From contig CM065814.1 in NCBI GenBank assembly GCA_033398695.1, positions 100,504,501 to 100,568,500 of the forward strand: a stretch of DNA of 64,000 nucleotides, written 5' to 3'. The DNA is from Orobanche coerulescens. Its lineage: Eukaryota > Streptophyta > Magnoliopsida > Lamiales > Orobanchaceae. The notes beneath the pieces were generated by a model, which saw nothing but the letters and a program-made list of their open reading frames with translations, was not told the origin of the DNA and did no database searches. Every line of letters starts with the position of its first letter. Position 1 is the first letter of the stretch. This document shows positions 9,855-22,413 of this stretch, one piece after another. A program made the position numbers and the translations under genes.

Positions 9855-12800
9855 TTAAAACTCGATACCACTATTCAACTGAACAGAGAAGGAAGGCCTG
9901 ATATAACTGGCAAGAGGAGTTTCAACTTTTACTACTACTCCTGTGCTCCCGACATTTCCATTCCACTTGGACCTGCCAACCTACACCCGGTGTTCAAAGA
10001 GCGAGAAAAGTTCAGCAATTTTAGAAACAAAAGAAAATTAGGACAGTAGTTGCTTACTACTCCATACTTATAAAATTGTTAAGGAGGCATTTTTCTACTT
10101 AGAAGCAGAGAATCACTTTTTTTAGTGGTTGCAAACACTTCCTTAGTATTATTCTTTACGTATGACAAACCATTTTAAGACTCCAAAACCCCAGTGACAT
10201 AACTGTTTTGCCACATACCATGAAGGACAATGCCCAAATAAGATTAAGAACATAACCTATTTAGTTTATCAGCCCTGAGTAACTTACAGATACTGATGCA
10301 AATGCAGAAGGATGGGTCACAAGGGCACAGCCGCATATAAGACTCAATTCCTCCTTCACAGAATGGGTGAGTTCCATTCGCAACCCAGGACAGCTTCCAC
10401 CAAGTGTTGGACATAAACTGATTAAAAAGGTGATACAAACAGAAGAATTATGAGAATGAAATTTCCAACAAAGCAAAAAGTAAAGGCGGATGAAGTGGAA
10501 AAGATCCATGGTCGTACAACAAGGTGAGAAGGCGGCTAGTTCTACAAGGCAGCTTAACCAAAAAAAAAAAAAAAAAATTCTATTAGCTCCACAGAGAACA
10601 ATACATCAGAAAGAGATATACAATAAAGAAAGAACGAGGTTTTTTTGATAAAATAAGGAAAACATTCTAGAGGGCTATTTGTGTGGAGTTCTTCTATACG
10701 CTACCTCAAGAGAATCAATCAATACTAACCTGAATCGGAGAGTTGGCCTCAGCATGAGACCAGATCTCTTCCAAGCCAATGCCTGCTCCAGTCCGAGGGC
10801 AACTGACTTGTCTGGCCACTGCAACATTGGTGTTATGTGTGTTCCCCATTTATTCTTCATAAGATTAACACCAACATCAGTGTTCAAGCAGAAGAAAGCA
10901 GGTTGCCGTTTTAAATTATCTATATAACCCTAGCCAGAGTAGAAGAATTCAGATAAGACCATTTTTGGGAAATCTTAATGACACCTTGCAAGAGAAACTG
11001 AACTTCATTTCTCCAGGGTATTGACCCTGTGCTTGAAGTAGACCCCCGCAGAAGGGCATAAACGCACTAGTCGATACACCCTCACCAGAAACATATGTCA
11101 CCTGCCCATTTGGGAACTGCAAATCCATGAAAGACTGCACACAGGATACAAATATTTAGAAGCTAATAAAGGTTGGCATATCTGAAATTCTGACCAACAA
11201 AAGACGCGAGACAAAATTAAATTAGCAAGATGTGATATCAAAAGAACTGCATGGAGGACCCGCCTAGACAGCAGTTCTCCAAAGTTCTCTTTTTCTTTAC
11301 CTCGGTTCACATGCACATAATTAAATGAAAAGAGAGCAATTTAATTAAAATAAACTACAAATGAGAAAGCTGAGGTGTATGGTAAATTACGATCCAAAGT
11401 GACGTATTTTCTCCAGGAAGAAAGTAAACACTGTCCAAATTTCTAATTCTTTTTGAGTTTGATGTGTCAACTCCAGTGTTTTAAATACCAATATTCATAG
11501 GTAGAGCATTTTTGTTCCGTCGTCGCGTAGCGCATAGCGTTTAACGTAAGCTATTCGAGCATGGCAATTATTAATTTTTAAAGAATATAAATATACTTAT
11601 ATCAGTAAATAAACGAAATAGGTAGTCATAAAACCAAATTAGTTGATCACTACATTCTAGAATAACTCAATCTAAATATCCAAAAATACCAAAATAAAAA
11701 GTTATAAAAAAACACCCAGCTATTTTTGGGTTTTTTTTCTTTTAAATACCTACAATCAGATATTGGGCTAGGTTAAAATAATGGGCTAAAAATCAACTAT
11801 TGGGCTAAACAAACAGCTAGCGTCTGACGCTAAGGAAAAAAAACTGAAAACGATCCGACACAGACAAAGCAGAAAGAGAGGTGTTGTTGCCCAAAGTATC
11901 TATCCGGAGATTAAATACTGCTGGAGACGGACAACAAACAAGAATTGCGGGAGCACTTCCGAGAGAAGATAAATAATACAAGATTTGCCGGGTTTGTTAG
12001 GCCCGGGCTTGAATGCTCTCGCGAGATGTTATTAATACAAATATTCGTGGATACAAGTATTAATGTGAGAAATCTAGATACAATGAGTGTAAAAAGACTC
12101 TGTTAATCCGGCTCTTGAGCGAAGCTCGGTGTTCTTCGTCCCCGCCGATCGTCTTCTTGTATGAGAGAGGCCGGGAGAAGAAGTACCGAAAGATAGCTGT
12201 TGCCAAGAGTTGGAGGTAGCCAAGTGCTGAGTATTTTTCTACTGTATGGTGTGTGAAATGCGAGAATGCCAGGGCCAGAATACAAGTGCAGGGGGGCTTG
12301 TATATATAGGGGCTGAGGTGCCTTGTCTCCTAGCGGGCGATCGTCTTTCGGCCATTATAATAATGGGGCGATCGTCCTAAAGGTCACATGGGCAGCCTGC
12401 CAAAAGTCAGCTTCTGAATGGCGGCCGGTGTGTGGTCGATGAGGAGCCGCACGCGTCAGGAAATCTTATCACAGTGGTCCCACTTCGTTACTTTCGGCGG
12501 ACTTGTCAGTAGGCGAGGTAGGTGACAGGCTGTGGTCACAGGTCTTGTCCGTCAGCTCCTTTTGCAGGTCTGCGGCCCTGTTGGTAGGTGAGGTAGGTGA
12601 CAGGCTGTGGTCACAGGTCTTATCCGTCAGCGCCTTTTGTGGATCTGCACGTGGGTGCTGTCCTGTGGCTCGGCCTTTGCCGACTGGATGGCCATCGGCC
12701 TTGATCGGCATGAAGCGATCGTCTCTAGCTGGTCACCGAGGGTCGTCATCGGCCAGTCACTGGGGGTCGGCACTGGTCGGTCACCAAGGGTCGGTCGGCA

Positions 12801-15800
12801 AAGCGCCGAGAGATGATCGTCCATGAGTCGGTCGCCAGAAGTCGGTCGACAGGCGCCGAGAGATGATCCTATTAGAAGTCGACCGTCCGGCACCGGGACT
12901 TGTCCTGGGACCTTCGGTTGGCCGATTCATGTTGTCTGCGGGGCTAAGGCTAGGTCGCCTGGTCGCCGGTCGGCAGTTCTGTCTCGGCTGCTCGGCAGTG
13001 GCTAGGTCGCCCGATCTCCGAGGCGATCGCCGGTCGGAGAGTGTAAATCTCGACACAACAATTGCCCCCCAGCTTGCTCCTATGTTGAAGATATAGGGCG
13101 AGGTGGCTCTTGCTGGCGACCGTGTAAGGATGAGGACGGGCGATCTTGCTGAGCTGACTTATGATTCGGACTTGGGCTATCATGGTCGATTGGCTAGCTA
13201 TCTTTCGGTCTTGTACCTGCAAAAACAACATTGGCCGATCCCCCTCGGAAACTTGATGGTTTCGCTTGTTTGAGGAATCGTGCACAGTCGCGGAATTCGA
13301 TGGACCGACTCCATGACCGTGTCTTGGTGCGCGAAGACATTGAGTGTCTCGTGACTCACTTTATTATGAGGGTCCTCTGTTAGGCTGCGCCTCGCCTCGT
13401 ATTTAAACAAAGGGCGTGCGGTCTCGGTCTAGAGGAGTCCTTGCGCGGGGCAGCGTCAGATGAATCAACTCCACGCCCGCGGCTTGTTTAGCTCTGCTTC
13501 CACCTCGGCCCGCCATGGAGATGACGAACCTTGACGGTGTACGTTGAGACGGAGGTAGTGGCACGTGGCCACTGATTAATTTTGGAGAGCCCTCAGACTA
13601 CGCTGGCCTCGTATTTAAACGAAGGGCGGGCGATCTCGACCGAAAGGGACCTTGCATGCCCTAAGTAGCCGGTTCCATCGGCTACCAGGACCATGGCTTT
13701 ATGATGTGCGGTGGAGGCGATCGCGAGCCTTAGTCCCTTATGTTAAGTGATGGACAGTAGATGGCGAGCGAGTCCTCCGGGTTTCTGATGATTTAGCGTG
13801 ATGATCGGCGATCGGGCTGGAAGACTGGCGATCGTCGCTCGGCTGCCGATCGCTTTATTCGTAGATTGATAACGGCGATCGGGCGGGAGATCGTCGTCCG
13901 GGTGCCGATCGCGCTGCTCACAGGCTAAGAAGAAACCTTTGCCTGGCCAGAAAATCTGCGGCTCTAGCCCGGAAGGCTGCGTAGGTCGTAGGTTGGGTCT
14001 TCGTGAGATGCCTGAACATAGGCGAAAAGCCCTGAAATCCTCCTAGGACCGCATAGAGGGCGGTCTCATCGCTTACGGGCTCGCCGTTAAGGATGATCAC
14101 GTCTACCCGGTCGATGTAGTCCGAGTCGGACTCTTCTTCTCCCTGCTTGATTTGCATCATGGAAGGGGACCTTCTGGCCGGACGACCCTGGTGGCGAAGT
14201 ACTCCGTGAAGACGTGCGCCAGTTCGTTGAAGGAGCCAATGGACCGAGGTGGCAATAAGGTGTACCACCGGTGGGCGAGGTCGTCCAGCGTCAGAGGGAA
14301 CATTCGGCACCTGGTCGCGTCTGATGCCCCACACCCGGTCATGTAGATGTTGAACTTCCTCAGGTGCATCTGGGGGTCCGATCGCCCCTCGTACATGGGT
14401 GTTTGCGGGGGAGCGATCTTGTGCTGCACGGGGGCGAGCTCGATGTCGATCGTGAGCGGCTCGCTTGGCCCGGCGATCGTCTTCTTGGCGCCTGCCCTGG
14501 ATTCCAGGAGCGCCTTCATGTCGTCGAGTTGACGTTGCATCGCAGCCATCGCCGTGGCTCGGTCGCTTGCAGATCGGCTTTGGGAGCGGGAGCCGAGGCG
14601 ATCGTATACCGATCTCCGGACTCCGCTGCTGCCGGCCTCGGCTATTTGGCGAGGGGGAGCCGGCAGTGGTGCCTTGCAGGAGTCGGGTAGCCGAGCTCAC
14701 GGTGACGGACTCAAACTCCGTCGTCTCGTAGGCCGGCAGTGCCCGGTTGCCGTGTCGGGTCACCGCCCAGCGATCGAAGACAGAGGTGCCCCGGGCGCGG
14801 CGCCTCTTCTTGCGACAGGAGCCTCTGGCGACCGCTCGGCCGATGCGCCTTGAGCTTCGCTTGGACTTCGGCGGACGGCCGAGGGGTGATAGCAGAGGCG
14901 CGTCGAGAGCACTCCGTCGCTCTGTGGGACGGCGGGGCCCTTCGATCTGTTCCTTGGTTCGAACCGATCGAGCGAGAGGCTTGGGCCGCCGTCCGTGGCG
15001 GATCGAGCGTCTCGATCGCGGCGGCTACCCTCCACCATCGGGTGTGGCTCGGGCCAGGGACGGAAGTGCAGTGGTGGTCGGCGGCTTTTTTCGACGCTGA
15101 GGCGGAAGACATGATTTCTGAAAGATTTCTTTGAAGTGCAGTTAGTGTCACTTCAAGTATATGCGCCGAGAACAGTGAGTGTTCTTCGAGACATTAGGAA
15201 TATTAATTTGAGGTTAGATCCCCTTCCTCTAGCGCCAATTGTTGTTGCCCAAAGTATCTATCCAGGAGATTAAATCTGCTGGAGACGGACAACAAACAAG
15301 AATTGGGAGCACTTCCGAGAGAAGATAAATAATACAAGATTTGCAGGGTTTGTTAGGCCGGTCTTAAATGCTCTCGCGAGATGTTATTAATACAAATATT
15401 CGTGGATACAAGTATTAATGTGAGAAATCTAGATCTGATGAGTGTAAAAAGACTCTGTTAATCCGGCTCTTGAGCGAAGCTCGGTGTTCTTCGTCCGCCG
15501 ATCGTCTTCTTGTATGAGAGAGGCCGGAGAAATACCGAAAGATAGGCTGTTGCCAAGAGTTGGAGGTAGCAAGTCTTGAGTATTTTTCTCCGTATGGTGT
15601 GTGAAATGCGAGAATGCCAGGGCCAGAATACAAGTGCAGGGGGGCTTGTATATATAGGGGCTGAGGTGCCTTGTCTCCTAGCGGGCGATCGTCTTTCGGC
15701 CATTATAATAATGGGGCGATCGTCCTAAAGGTCACATGGGCAGCCTGCCAAAAGTCCAATGCTACAGCCGGCAGCCAGCTGTGTGGTCCAATGAGGAGCC

Positions 15801-18800
15801 AGCACGCGTCCGGAAGTAATGTCACAGGTGGTCCCACTTCGTTACTTTCGGCGGACTTGTCAGTAGGCGAGGTAGGTGACAGGCTGTGGTCACAGGTCTT
15901 GTCCGTCAGCTCCTTTTGCAGGTCTGCGGCCCTGTTGGTAGGTGAGGTAGGTGACAGGTTGTGGTCACAGGTCTTATCCGTCAGCGCCTTTTGTGGATCT
16001 GCACGTGGGTGCTGTCCTGTGGCTCGGCCTTTGCCGACTGGATCGCCATCGGCCTTGATCGGCATGAAGCGGTCGTCTCTAGCTGGTCACCGAGGGTCGT
16101 CATCGGCCAGTCACTGAGGGTCGGCACTGGTCGGTCACCAAGGGTCGGTCGGCAAAGCGCCGAGAAATGATCGTCCATGAGTCGGTCGCCAGGCGCCGAG
16201 AGATGATCGTATTGGAAGTCGACCGTCCGGCACCGGGACTTGTCCTGGGACCTTCGGTTGGCCGATTCATGTTGTCTGCGGGGCTAAGGCTAGGTCGCCT
16301 GGTCGCCGGTCGGCAGTTTTGTCTCGGCTGCTCGGCAGTGTCTAGGTCGCCCGATCTCCGAGGCGATCGCCGGTCGGAGAGTGTAAATCTCGACACAACA
16401 AGAGGCACAACAAGGAAATTTTCAGTGACACAGCAAGAAAAATTCCAGGGTTTCTATTTTTTTTCCGCTGTTGGCAGATGTTTTCTTCAAATGTTTGCCT
16501 AAAAAATCTTAAAAATATATAGTTTTTACCCTTAAAAATCTGCTGAAAAAAATGGCCCCTCAATTTTGTGAACAAATAAAGCAAACTTTTGAAGAAATAG
16601 CGTAATAGAGCGTGCTATTTTCGCAATAGCGCGCTATTTGCTTGCTATTTTTGTAAAACGTGATTTAAGTTGCGCTATGGCGCGCTGAGGCCCTGTAGCG
16701 CTACAACTCATCTTCATTGACATAATTCACTAGAACCAAAAGAAATTCCACATTAAGATGCATCAGTAGTACAAATTGAGGATCCGAGCTTACACAAGCC
16801 AAAGGGTTGAGGCAGATCATTGACATCAACAACCACCTTCTATGCTTCGACCACACAGCTGGACAAAGAGAATGCATTCCATTCTGTGCATGTTGAAGAG
16901 ATGACAATTAGATTTGCATCAAGAGAAAACACAAAAATGACAACTCCCAATAAAATTAAAAAAGCTCCAATGAGAATAACAGGGGAAATAACGAGTGAAG
17001 GAACAATTGACTGATATTGGTTCCCAGATGTTGGAGACATCTACCAGGTGAATATAAGAACAGTAACTGGCATGTTTAAACTTTAAAGAACAACACAAGT
17101 GAAATAAAGAATTGTTCGTATATAGATCTCAGTTCCAATAGAGAACTTTGTTGGAACATCTTATTCCACACAAATATATTAAAAGAATTTTGATGATGTG
17201 TTGATACTCAAAGAAAGACAACAATTAATCAACAAGCAGTCGAAAACGCACGAGCTGGACTGAAAATCAAAGACATGAAGCAAAAGCAAGCTTAACATAC
17301 GCTAACAATTCAGGTTAACGTACGCAATATAAAATCAGAAGAAACTGGGTGATGACACGGGCATGTTAACGCACGCAATGAAAGTATCTAGTGTACGCAA
17401 ATAGCATGACTCAATGCACACTATATGCACACATTAACGTACGATATGAAGTTTGTAGTGCAAATTCAAATATCAGCCCGTTGGAGGATTCTAGAAGGTC
17501 AACTATTACAACGGTCACAATACAGTTAACGCACGCTACGTGAAGTAGTTAATGTACGCTATGAGATGTGATTAACGGCCGTAATGTTTGTTCAAATTCA
17601 AATAATCAATCTGTTGGATTGATTCTAGAAGGTCAACTGATACAACAGACACATGAACATTAACGTACGCTACAAGAAGATCTAATGTACGTAAAGGAAG
17701 AAAACGTAGCTACTGGACGGCACTGGTCAGACGATAAAGTACGCAACACTGAAATAAATACTTACGTACGCTAAAGTCTTAACGTACGCTAAACACAGTA
17801 TATAGCGCACGCTAAGGAGGAGCAGGCAACAACGGCTAGTTGAGGCTTTAAGCCTATAAATACCACTTCATTTGGTATTCATCAGTACAACAACTTCAAG
17901 GAACTTCTATATACATATGAGATTATTATATACATTATTGTTGTTGTAATCGAGCTTAATTGACAAAAGTTTGAGTGCTTAATTCACTCAATCATACATG
18001 AGGAAAGAAAGGATTGTAGATTTGATTCGGTTGTTATTAGGATCGTGGATCCGACATTATTAGAATCAAAATCTAAATCCAAGTGAGGTTTTTCTAGTAC
18101 CGATAAAAAACTAGAAAGGTTGTTTCCTTGTCCGATAGAAAAAGAGAAACGGTTATCTTGGACCGACAAAAAGACAAGACTGTAACGGTTTATCTTGGAC
18201 CGATTGAAGAAAAGATTGTAATGATTTACCTCGGACCGATCGAAGACAAGGCGGAAAGGTTTATCTTGAACCTATAGAAAAAGATTGTGAATGAGAGGAG
18301 ACGTTGGCACGTTGCCGAACCTCTATAAATCTCTGTGTCATTTATACTCCGCACTTATCTATCGATTCCGCATGCGAAAAAAGTTCAATACTCTACACCG
18401 CACTATTCAAACCCCCTTCTAGTGGCGGTACCAACCCAACAAACTTGTTTACACCTTTTAGTAAAGAGACCATATACATATCTTTCTGGTGTTGTATTAG
18501 GCTTTTCTTAATTAAACAGACAAACCATATTCAGTGCCAAACATTTCGTCATTTCCTCAAGTCACGACTCACAAGGATGGAATGTCCTAGAGAGGATGGA
18601 CCAACAAAAACATGACTTTCATAATCATACGGACACATTCAGGAGCTACACAAAACCTCCGAATTTTGCCCACCAATATTTTACAAGGCGGAGTGAGGCT
18701 CACCTCAAGACGCCGCCTCGAGGGGAGGCGTAGAAGAAGAGTTCTGAGGCGGTAATTTTTAGGCCAAATCTGAGGCTTACGCCTATTTGGGCTAAGGCGT

Positions 18801-21303
18801 ACGTGAGGGGGGCGTAACCTTGAGTCGATGCAGATGATTTTTTTTTCTTACCAAACCCTAACCCAATGGCGCTGCGAGGGGAAAAGAGAGGGACGTAGAG
18901 AGAGGGGGGGGAAGAGATGTACACGCATGCCCTTGGCTACTATACAGGCGGTAATTCTTTTTCCTTTTTTTCATTTTGCTATTATTTTTAATTATCTTTA
19001 GAATTTATCTTATTTTGTTAAATTATATATTTTCTTTTAGTTAATTATAATTTTATTTTCCTTCTTTGGGTCCCTTACATAGAATTTATATTTGAATTTT
19101 AATATAGAATTGGAATTGTTATCCTAATGCATTTGATTTTAAATTTTTTAAAATTTACATGATATTGAAATTTCCTTCCGATTTATCTTTAATTTTTTTG
19201 TCTTTTCCCCCTAAACTTTGCATAAGTTTCTGTTTATAATTCTACGTTTATTGAAGTTACATATATCTAATTAATTAATTTTTTAACTGAATTATGTAAT
19301 TAAAATTTAATAATTTAATATGTTCACATGTATAATAGAGTAGTGTATACTAAATATATATATTTTAAAGTACTAGTTTTCTAATATTGAGGAAAGAAAT
19401 AATTATAACATATTAATGTGAGTAGTATAGTTTAGTAATTTTTTATTCAACAATTAAAAATTATCGTCAATTATTATTAAAAACATTATTATTATACCAA
19501 CAATTGTTCTAAAATATTCAGTATAGTGCAACATAGTTCATGAAATATTGATAAAATTTATCTATATTAAATTTGAATAAGATAATTGAGGAGAAATAAG
19601 AATTAGGCTTATGCTTCAATGCGCCTCGAGGCTTATGCCTCGATTCGCCAAAGAGAATCGCCTCAAACCCACATCGCGCCGTTTAAAACATTGCTGCCCA
19701 CAAAGAAACTGCATCTCAGCAAATTAGCAGTTGCAATAGCATTTGAAAATAACTTGAAGAGATTCTCATACCTTCCTATCGTAACCATACCACAGCAGGT
19801 GCTGCTTTGATAAATGTACAGGCAACAGAAGTGTAGAATCACGAACAAAAAGTACGGGCCCAAGCTGGACAAGGAAAAGGGATGAATTCTCATTCCCAGA
19901 TACTGAACTTCCTTGTGATGTCTCTACTCTCCATAGATCTCCTCTTGCAACCAGAGAACTTTCAACATTTCTAGTTCTACTGTCATAGGTGGAAGTCACA
20001 TTGAAAGTACCCTGCACATGGAGAAAATGTGGTTTTAAACAATAAAGGGAGATGGGCAAATCTGGTGGGAAAAGGAGGGGACAAAACAAACACACAAATC
20101 AATTTGCACAATTTAGGGATGTAAACAATTGTGGTAAGTATGCGGTGTGGAGATAGATGCAAAATCATACCAGAGTGGTCAGCATTCATTACACACCTAA
20201 TGAGTGCAAATTAATATGCAATTCTGAAATTTGATATACAGTAGGAATCTAGGACGTTCTATTTAGCCATATGTATTATTCTTTTTAGATCTTCCCTCCA
20301 ATTTCTCGTATCCCACAGAAATTTTGATAAAGTTACCTAACGAGTCTACTATAGCACTGGCACCAATTAGCGAATCGCGATTTAGAAGGTATACCACAGC
20401 TAGCAATAGCTCACATATTAGGCAGCAGGCTATGCAGTTCCACATAATCACCAAAGAGTACACCCACCAAGGAACATGAAACCAGTGACAACGTTAACAT
20501 CTAGATGGCCATTTGATGATATATTTTACCTACACATCACTTTTTTCACGAATCCTGAATTACAACTAACAATAGCTTAAGCACGATATCTAATCCAGAA
20601 GTAACTAACCATACACTATTACCCACCAGGAAATTGTAAGGAGCAAAATCTCTAGCATAATCAGTTGTTGTATCTCGTAAATAACAGAATGGTTGTTTCA
20701 GAACGACTACTTATGAGATCTTTATCCATAGATCAAGGTTCATAATGTTCATATGCTTACCTTTGAACGACCCAAATGTTTCAATGCCTTTGCACCAACA
20801 CCAATACTCTCATCCTCCGTCGAACCCTCTATAACTGCAGCACCATTTTCGGAGAACCCGTACTCCTTGAATTGCTCTGCCAATGATCCCAAATCCTCCT
20901 GCAGAGTAATACCCATGTTTGACCTTGTCCCATGATCCGCCGCTCTCATAGATATCCCAACATCATGACGGAAAGGCAGAGGCAAACGCCTAAGAAACTG
21001 CTGAACTACACCATTTAAACACGCTCCAAAATCAGCCCCCACCTGTCCTATTCTGTTCCCAATATCAAAAATAGCAGTAGTTGAATTATCAACCGAAAGC
21101 CCAAAGTCTTTTTTTGTAAAATTCTTAGTCGGAAACTCAACTTCAAACAGTTTTGGCGTCGAAGGATTTGGCCACGAAAACGAGGGTGGGGCAATATGAG
21201 ATTGGATTAAACCCGTGAAACCCTGCGCAAGCCTGTCAGCTAAGTCCTGCCCATGCCGCTGCACCTCCTCCCATGCTTCAAATGATCTTTCCACTGATAT
21301 CAT
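9855..21303 (-). CDS. Conserved plant protein of unknown function, seven exons, intact
   Basis: Exons (minus): 21303-20761, 20011-19772, 16883-16794, 11134-10985, 10854-10730, 10417-10288, 9980-9855. All introns have GT donors and AG acceptors. The joined frame is open and gives 467 aa. The start ATG at 21303 (MISVERSFEAWEEV) is preceded by an in-frame stop; stop TAA at 9855-9857. The 10854 acceptor is the least certain, chosen because it keeps frame and continues FSFSCK into NKWGTH. Visible features: N-terminal region with EVQRHGQDLADRLAQGFTGL; Trp and aromatic-rich C-terminal half (SKHRRWLLMSM, PDKSVALGLEQALAWKR, VGRSKWNGNVGS) ending FSVQLNSGIEF. I do not recognise the family. The alternating strands and terminal Phe loosely recall beta-barrel proteins, a weak inference. 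Introns 2 and 3 are swollen by transposons but no exon is broken. Confidence 0.85.
11882..13060 (-). repeat. 3' LTR of the gag-only element
   Basis: 1179 bp. Contains a roughly 80-bp direct repeat (about 12500-12645), many GATCG, GCGATCG and TCGGTC words (about 12700-13040), and a minus-strand TATA (TATATATA, 12301-12308). Confidence 0.93.
13061..13917. other. Non-coding interior of the gag-only element
   Basis: No supported coding region. It contains a diverged direct repeat around TCGTATTTAAACRAAGGGCG (about 13398 and 13608) and GCGATCG-rich sequence near 13800-13910. Confidence 0.6.
13918..15112 (-). pseudogene. gag of the gag-only element, frameshifted
   Basis: Starts at the ATG 15112 (MSSASASKKAADHH) with a basic, low-complexity N-terminal region, shifts frame, and enters a Retrotrans_gag capsid region at about 14549-14157: MYEGRSDPQMHLRKFNIYM, then FPLTLDDLAHRWYTLLPP and FNELAHVFTEYF. 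It then shifts again to about 14150-13918 (QGEEESDSDYIDRV, ALYAVLGGFQGFSP). Three frames are used, so at least two frameshifts exist. No zinc knuckle is visible before the stop at 13918. Confidence 0.8.
15240..16400 (-). repeat. 5' LTR of the gag-only element
   Basis: 1161 bp, similar to 11882-13060 with several small indels; a 20-30 bp segment near 16190 is missing relative to the other copy. The TATA for the element would be the minus-strand TATATATA at 15649-15656, downstream of a GATCG/CGATCG-rich U3 (about 16050-16385). Confidence 0.93.
17149..18441 (+). mobile_element. Solo LTR (Copia, SIRE-like) in intron 2
   Basis: 1293 bp beginning TGTTGGAACATC and ending ACCCAACA, flanked by the perfect 5-bp target duplication AACTT (17144-17148 and 18442-18446). 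No internal region follows, so it is a solo LTR left by recombination. It has a TATA box TATAAATA at 17855-17862. Upstream of that is an array of TTAACGTACGCTAA-like words. The SIRE-like assignment rests on the terminal sequence and on the late segment CTCTACACCGCACTATTCA. Confidence 0.88.
17290..17815. promoter_or_regulatory. U3 array of TTAACGTACGCTAA-type near-palindromes
   Basis: About twelve copies such as TTAACGTACGC, TTAACGCACGCTA, AATGTACGCTA and TAGCGCACGCTAAGG, ending about 40 bp before the TATA box at 17855. ACGTACGT-like cores are near self-complementary. An enhancer role is inferred from position. Confidence 0.7.
18674..19693. mobile_element. hAT-like non-autonomous element in intron 2
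   Basis: Ends are CAATATTTTA (left) and CAATGTTTTA (reverse complement of the right). Flanks TTGCCCAC (18666-18673) and CTGCCCAC (19694-19701) form an 8-bp target duplication with one mismatch, the hAT signature. Both ends hold palindromic CGCCTCGAGGCG-rich subterminal sequence, common in plant hAT elements. The AT-rich interior encodes nothing I recognise. Confidence 0.75.
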
Positions 21304-22262
21304 CCGGGCCAAATCACTGTTTCAAATCGTAATCCTAAACTTCGATCAATCAGCACGTAACCTCAACGAACGAAACAATCCCCCACATTGGAACCACAAT
21401 TAGATCACGCCAGGAGACAGTCGATTACTCCAATCATTAGCAGGATAAGCCAATTCGTTAACTGATTCACTGTTTGACTACGATTCGTCAACCCAAGAGC
21501 AGAACCGAATCAGAATCTCGATACCAAACATATATTTCTTATTGGACTGGCGGAGACACAATCCCGTTAACAGTCCAGAGAGTGGTCGACTGGTAAAGTG
21601 AAATTATCAAAAAGGAAAACTGACGAAAAAAAAAGAAAAAGAAAAAGAAGCGGTTCTCGGAGAGGTTTTCACCCAGAAGCGACTAAAACTCCAGAAGTAC
21701 CTTCTTCGCCGGGGGGGAGGGTGATGAAGGGATGGGGAATTTGGGTGCTTATTTGTCTCACGCCACGTTGGTTGATAAATCCTTGTGGGGTGACTACGCA
21801 AAGTTATAAGCTGATTGGCTAGCTGTTAGCTGATTAGGTAGTTGATAACTTAGTTGATTTTAATATAAATATTTAGTAAATTAGTTGATAAGGTAGCTGG
21901 TTTTTTTTATAAAATTACATAAAATAACATCACTTTTATTTTTCTATTTTTTAAACTTTCTCATTATATTTTAACAATAATTGTTATAAAATAAAATAAA
22001 TAATATTTTTGTCTATTATTATTTTAATATATACTACCTTTAAATTACACATATGTACTATTGATAATTTGTTCTTGATAGTTTAAAATTACCGTTAAAT
22101 AAGACTTGTGTGTATAATATAGTTATTTTAATTACGAATAAGTTCACAACAACAATAGGTATAAAAAGATTTCGTAAAATATAAAAGATAAAACGAACAC
22201 AAAATTTTAATGACTTCTATGTGGTCTAAAAAAAGAATAAACTAAGCTAGATCATCACTTTC

Positions 22263-22408
22263 TCATATCAAAGCTGCAATGTCGTCACGAACTTTATTCA
22301 TCTCATTAGATGTTTCTCTTGAATTTTGACGGTTGCTGGCACTGTTGGTGCCAATAACAATGTCAGGAAATTCTTCAGAGGGTATATAATCCGGATGATT
22401 ATAAAGTA
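22263..22408 (-). pseudogene. C-terminal end of the PIF transposase, cut off by Gypsy element 1
   Basis: This open stretch ends at TGA 22263-22265 and encodes about 48 residues (HPDYIPSEEFPDIVIG, later NEMNKVRDDIAALI), the usual tail of PIF/HARBI1-like transposases. It continues in the correct frame from the transposase part that ends at 32060, on the other side of the Gypsy insertion and its CATGA duplication. Confidence 0.8.
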
Positions 22409-22413
22409 CATGA
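22409..22413. repeat. Target site duplication CATGA (left)
   Basis: Identical to 32060-32064; flanks Gypsy element 1. Confidence 0.95.

Larger units (their letters stand above)
11882..16400 (-). mobile_element. Non-autonomous gag-only LTR retrotransposon in intron 3
   Basis: Two LTRs, 11882-13060 and 15240-16400, begin TGTTGTTGCCC and end CGACACAACA on the plus strand. The 5-bp target duplication AGAGG is perfect (11877-11881 and 16401-16405). On the minus strand a primer-binding-like TTGGCGCTAGAGGAAG follows the 5' LTR (15240-16400), and a G-run (GCTGGGGGGCAAT) precedes the 3' LTR at 13061. The 2.2 kb interior has a damaged gag and no protease, RT or integrase, so it would need help from another element. 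It lies in intron 3 of the 467-aa gene, same strand as that gene. Confidence 0.93.
11475..16704. mobile_element. Possible remnant of an older hAT-like element hosting the gag-only LTR element
   Basis: Sequence on both sides of the LTR element has GCGC/AGCG-rich words (GCGTAGCGCATAGCG near 11530; ATAGCGCGCTATTTG near 16625) like subterminal repeats of plant hAT elements. CAACTC occurs just outside both proposed edges (about 11469 and 16705). The ends themselves do not pair well. This is a suggestion, not a firm call. Confidence 0.3.

Noticed and set aside
9510..10049. 179-codon ORF with Cys/Ala/Val/His/Thr/Tyr repeats and Lys-rich part
   Set aside because: It is the microsatellite and an A-rich tract translated; the end overlaps the antisense last exon of the 467-aa gene.
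12503..12826. ORFs of 80-150 codons in both strands of 12.4-13.1 and 15.7-16.5 kb
   Set aside because: They lie in the two LTRs of the gag-only element, are present in both copies, and have repetitive GC-rich composition without domain similarity.
14347..15151. Plus-strand ORFs of 88-131 codons opposite the gag
   Set aside because: Shadows of the GC-rich minus-strand gag; no domain similarity.
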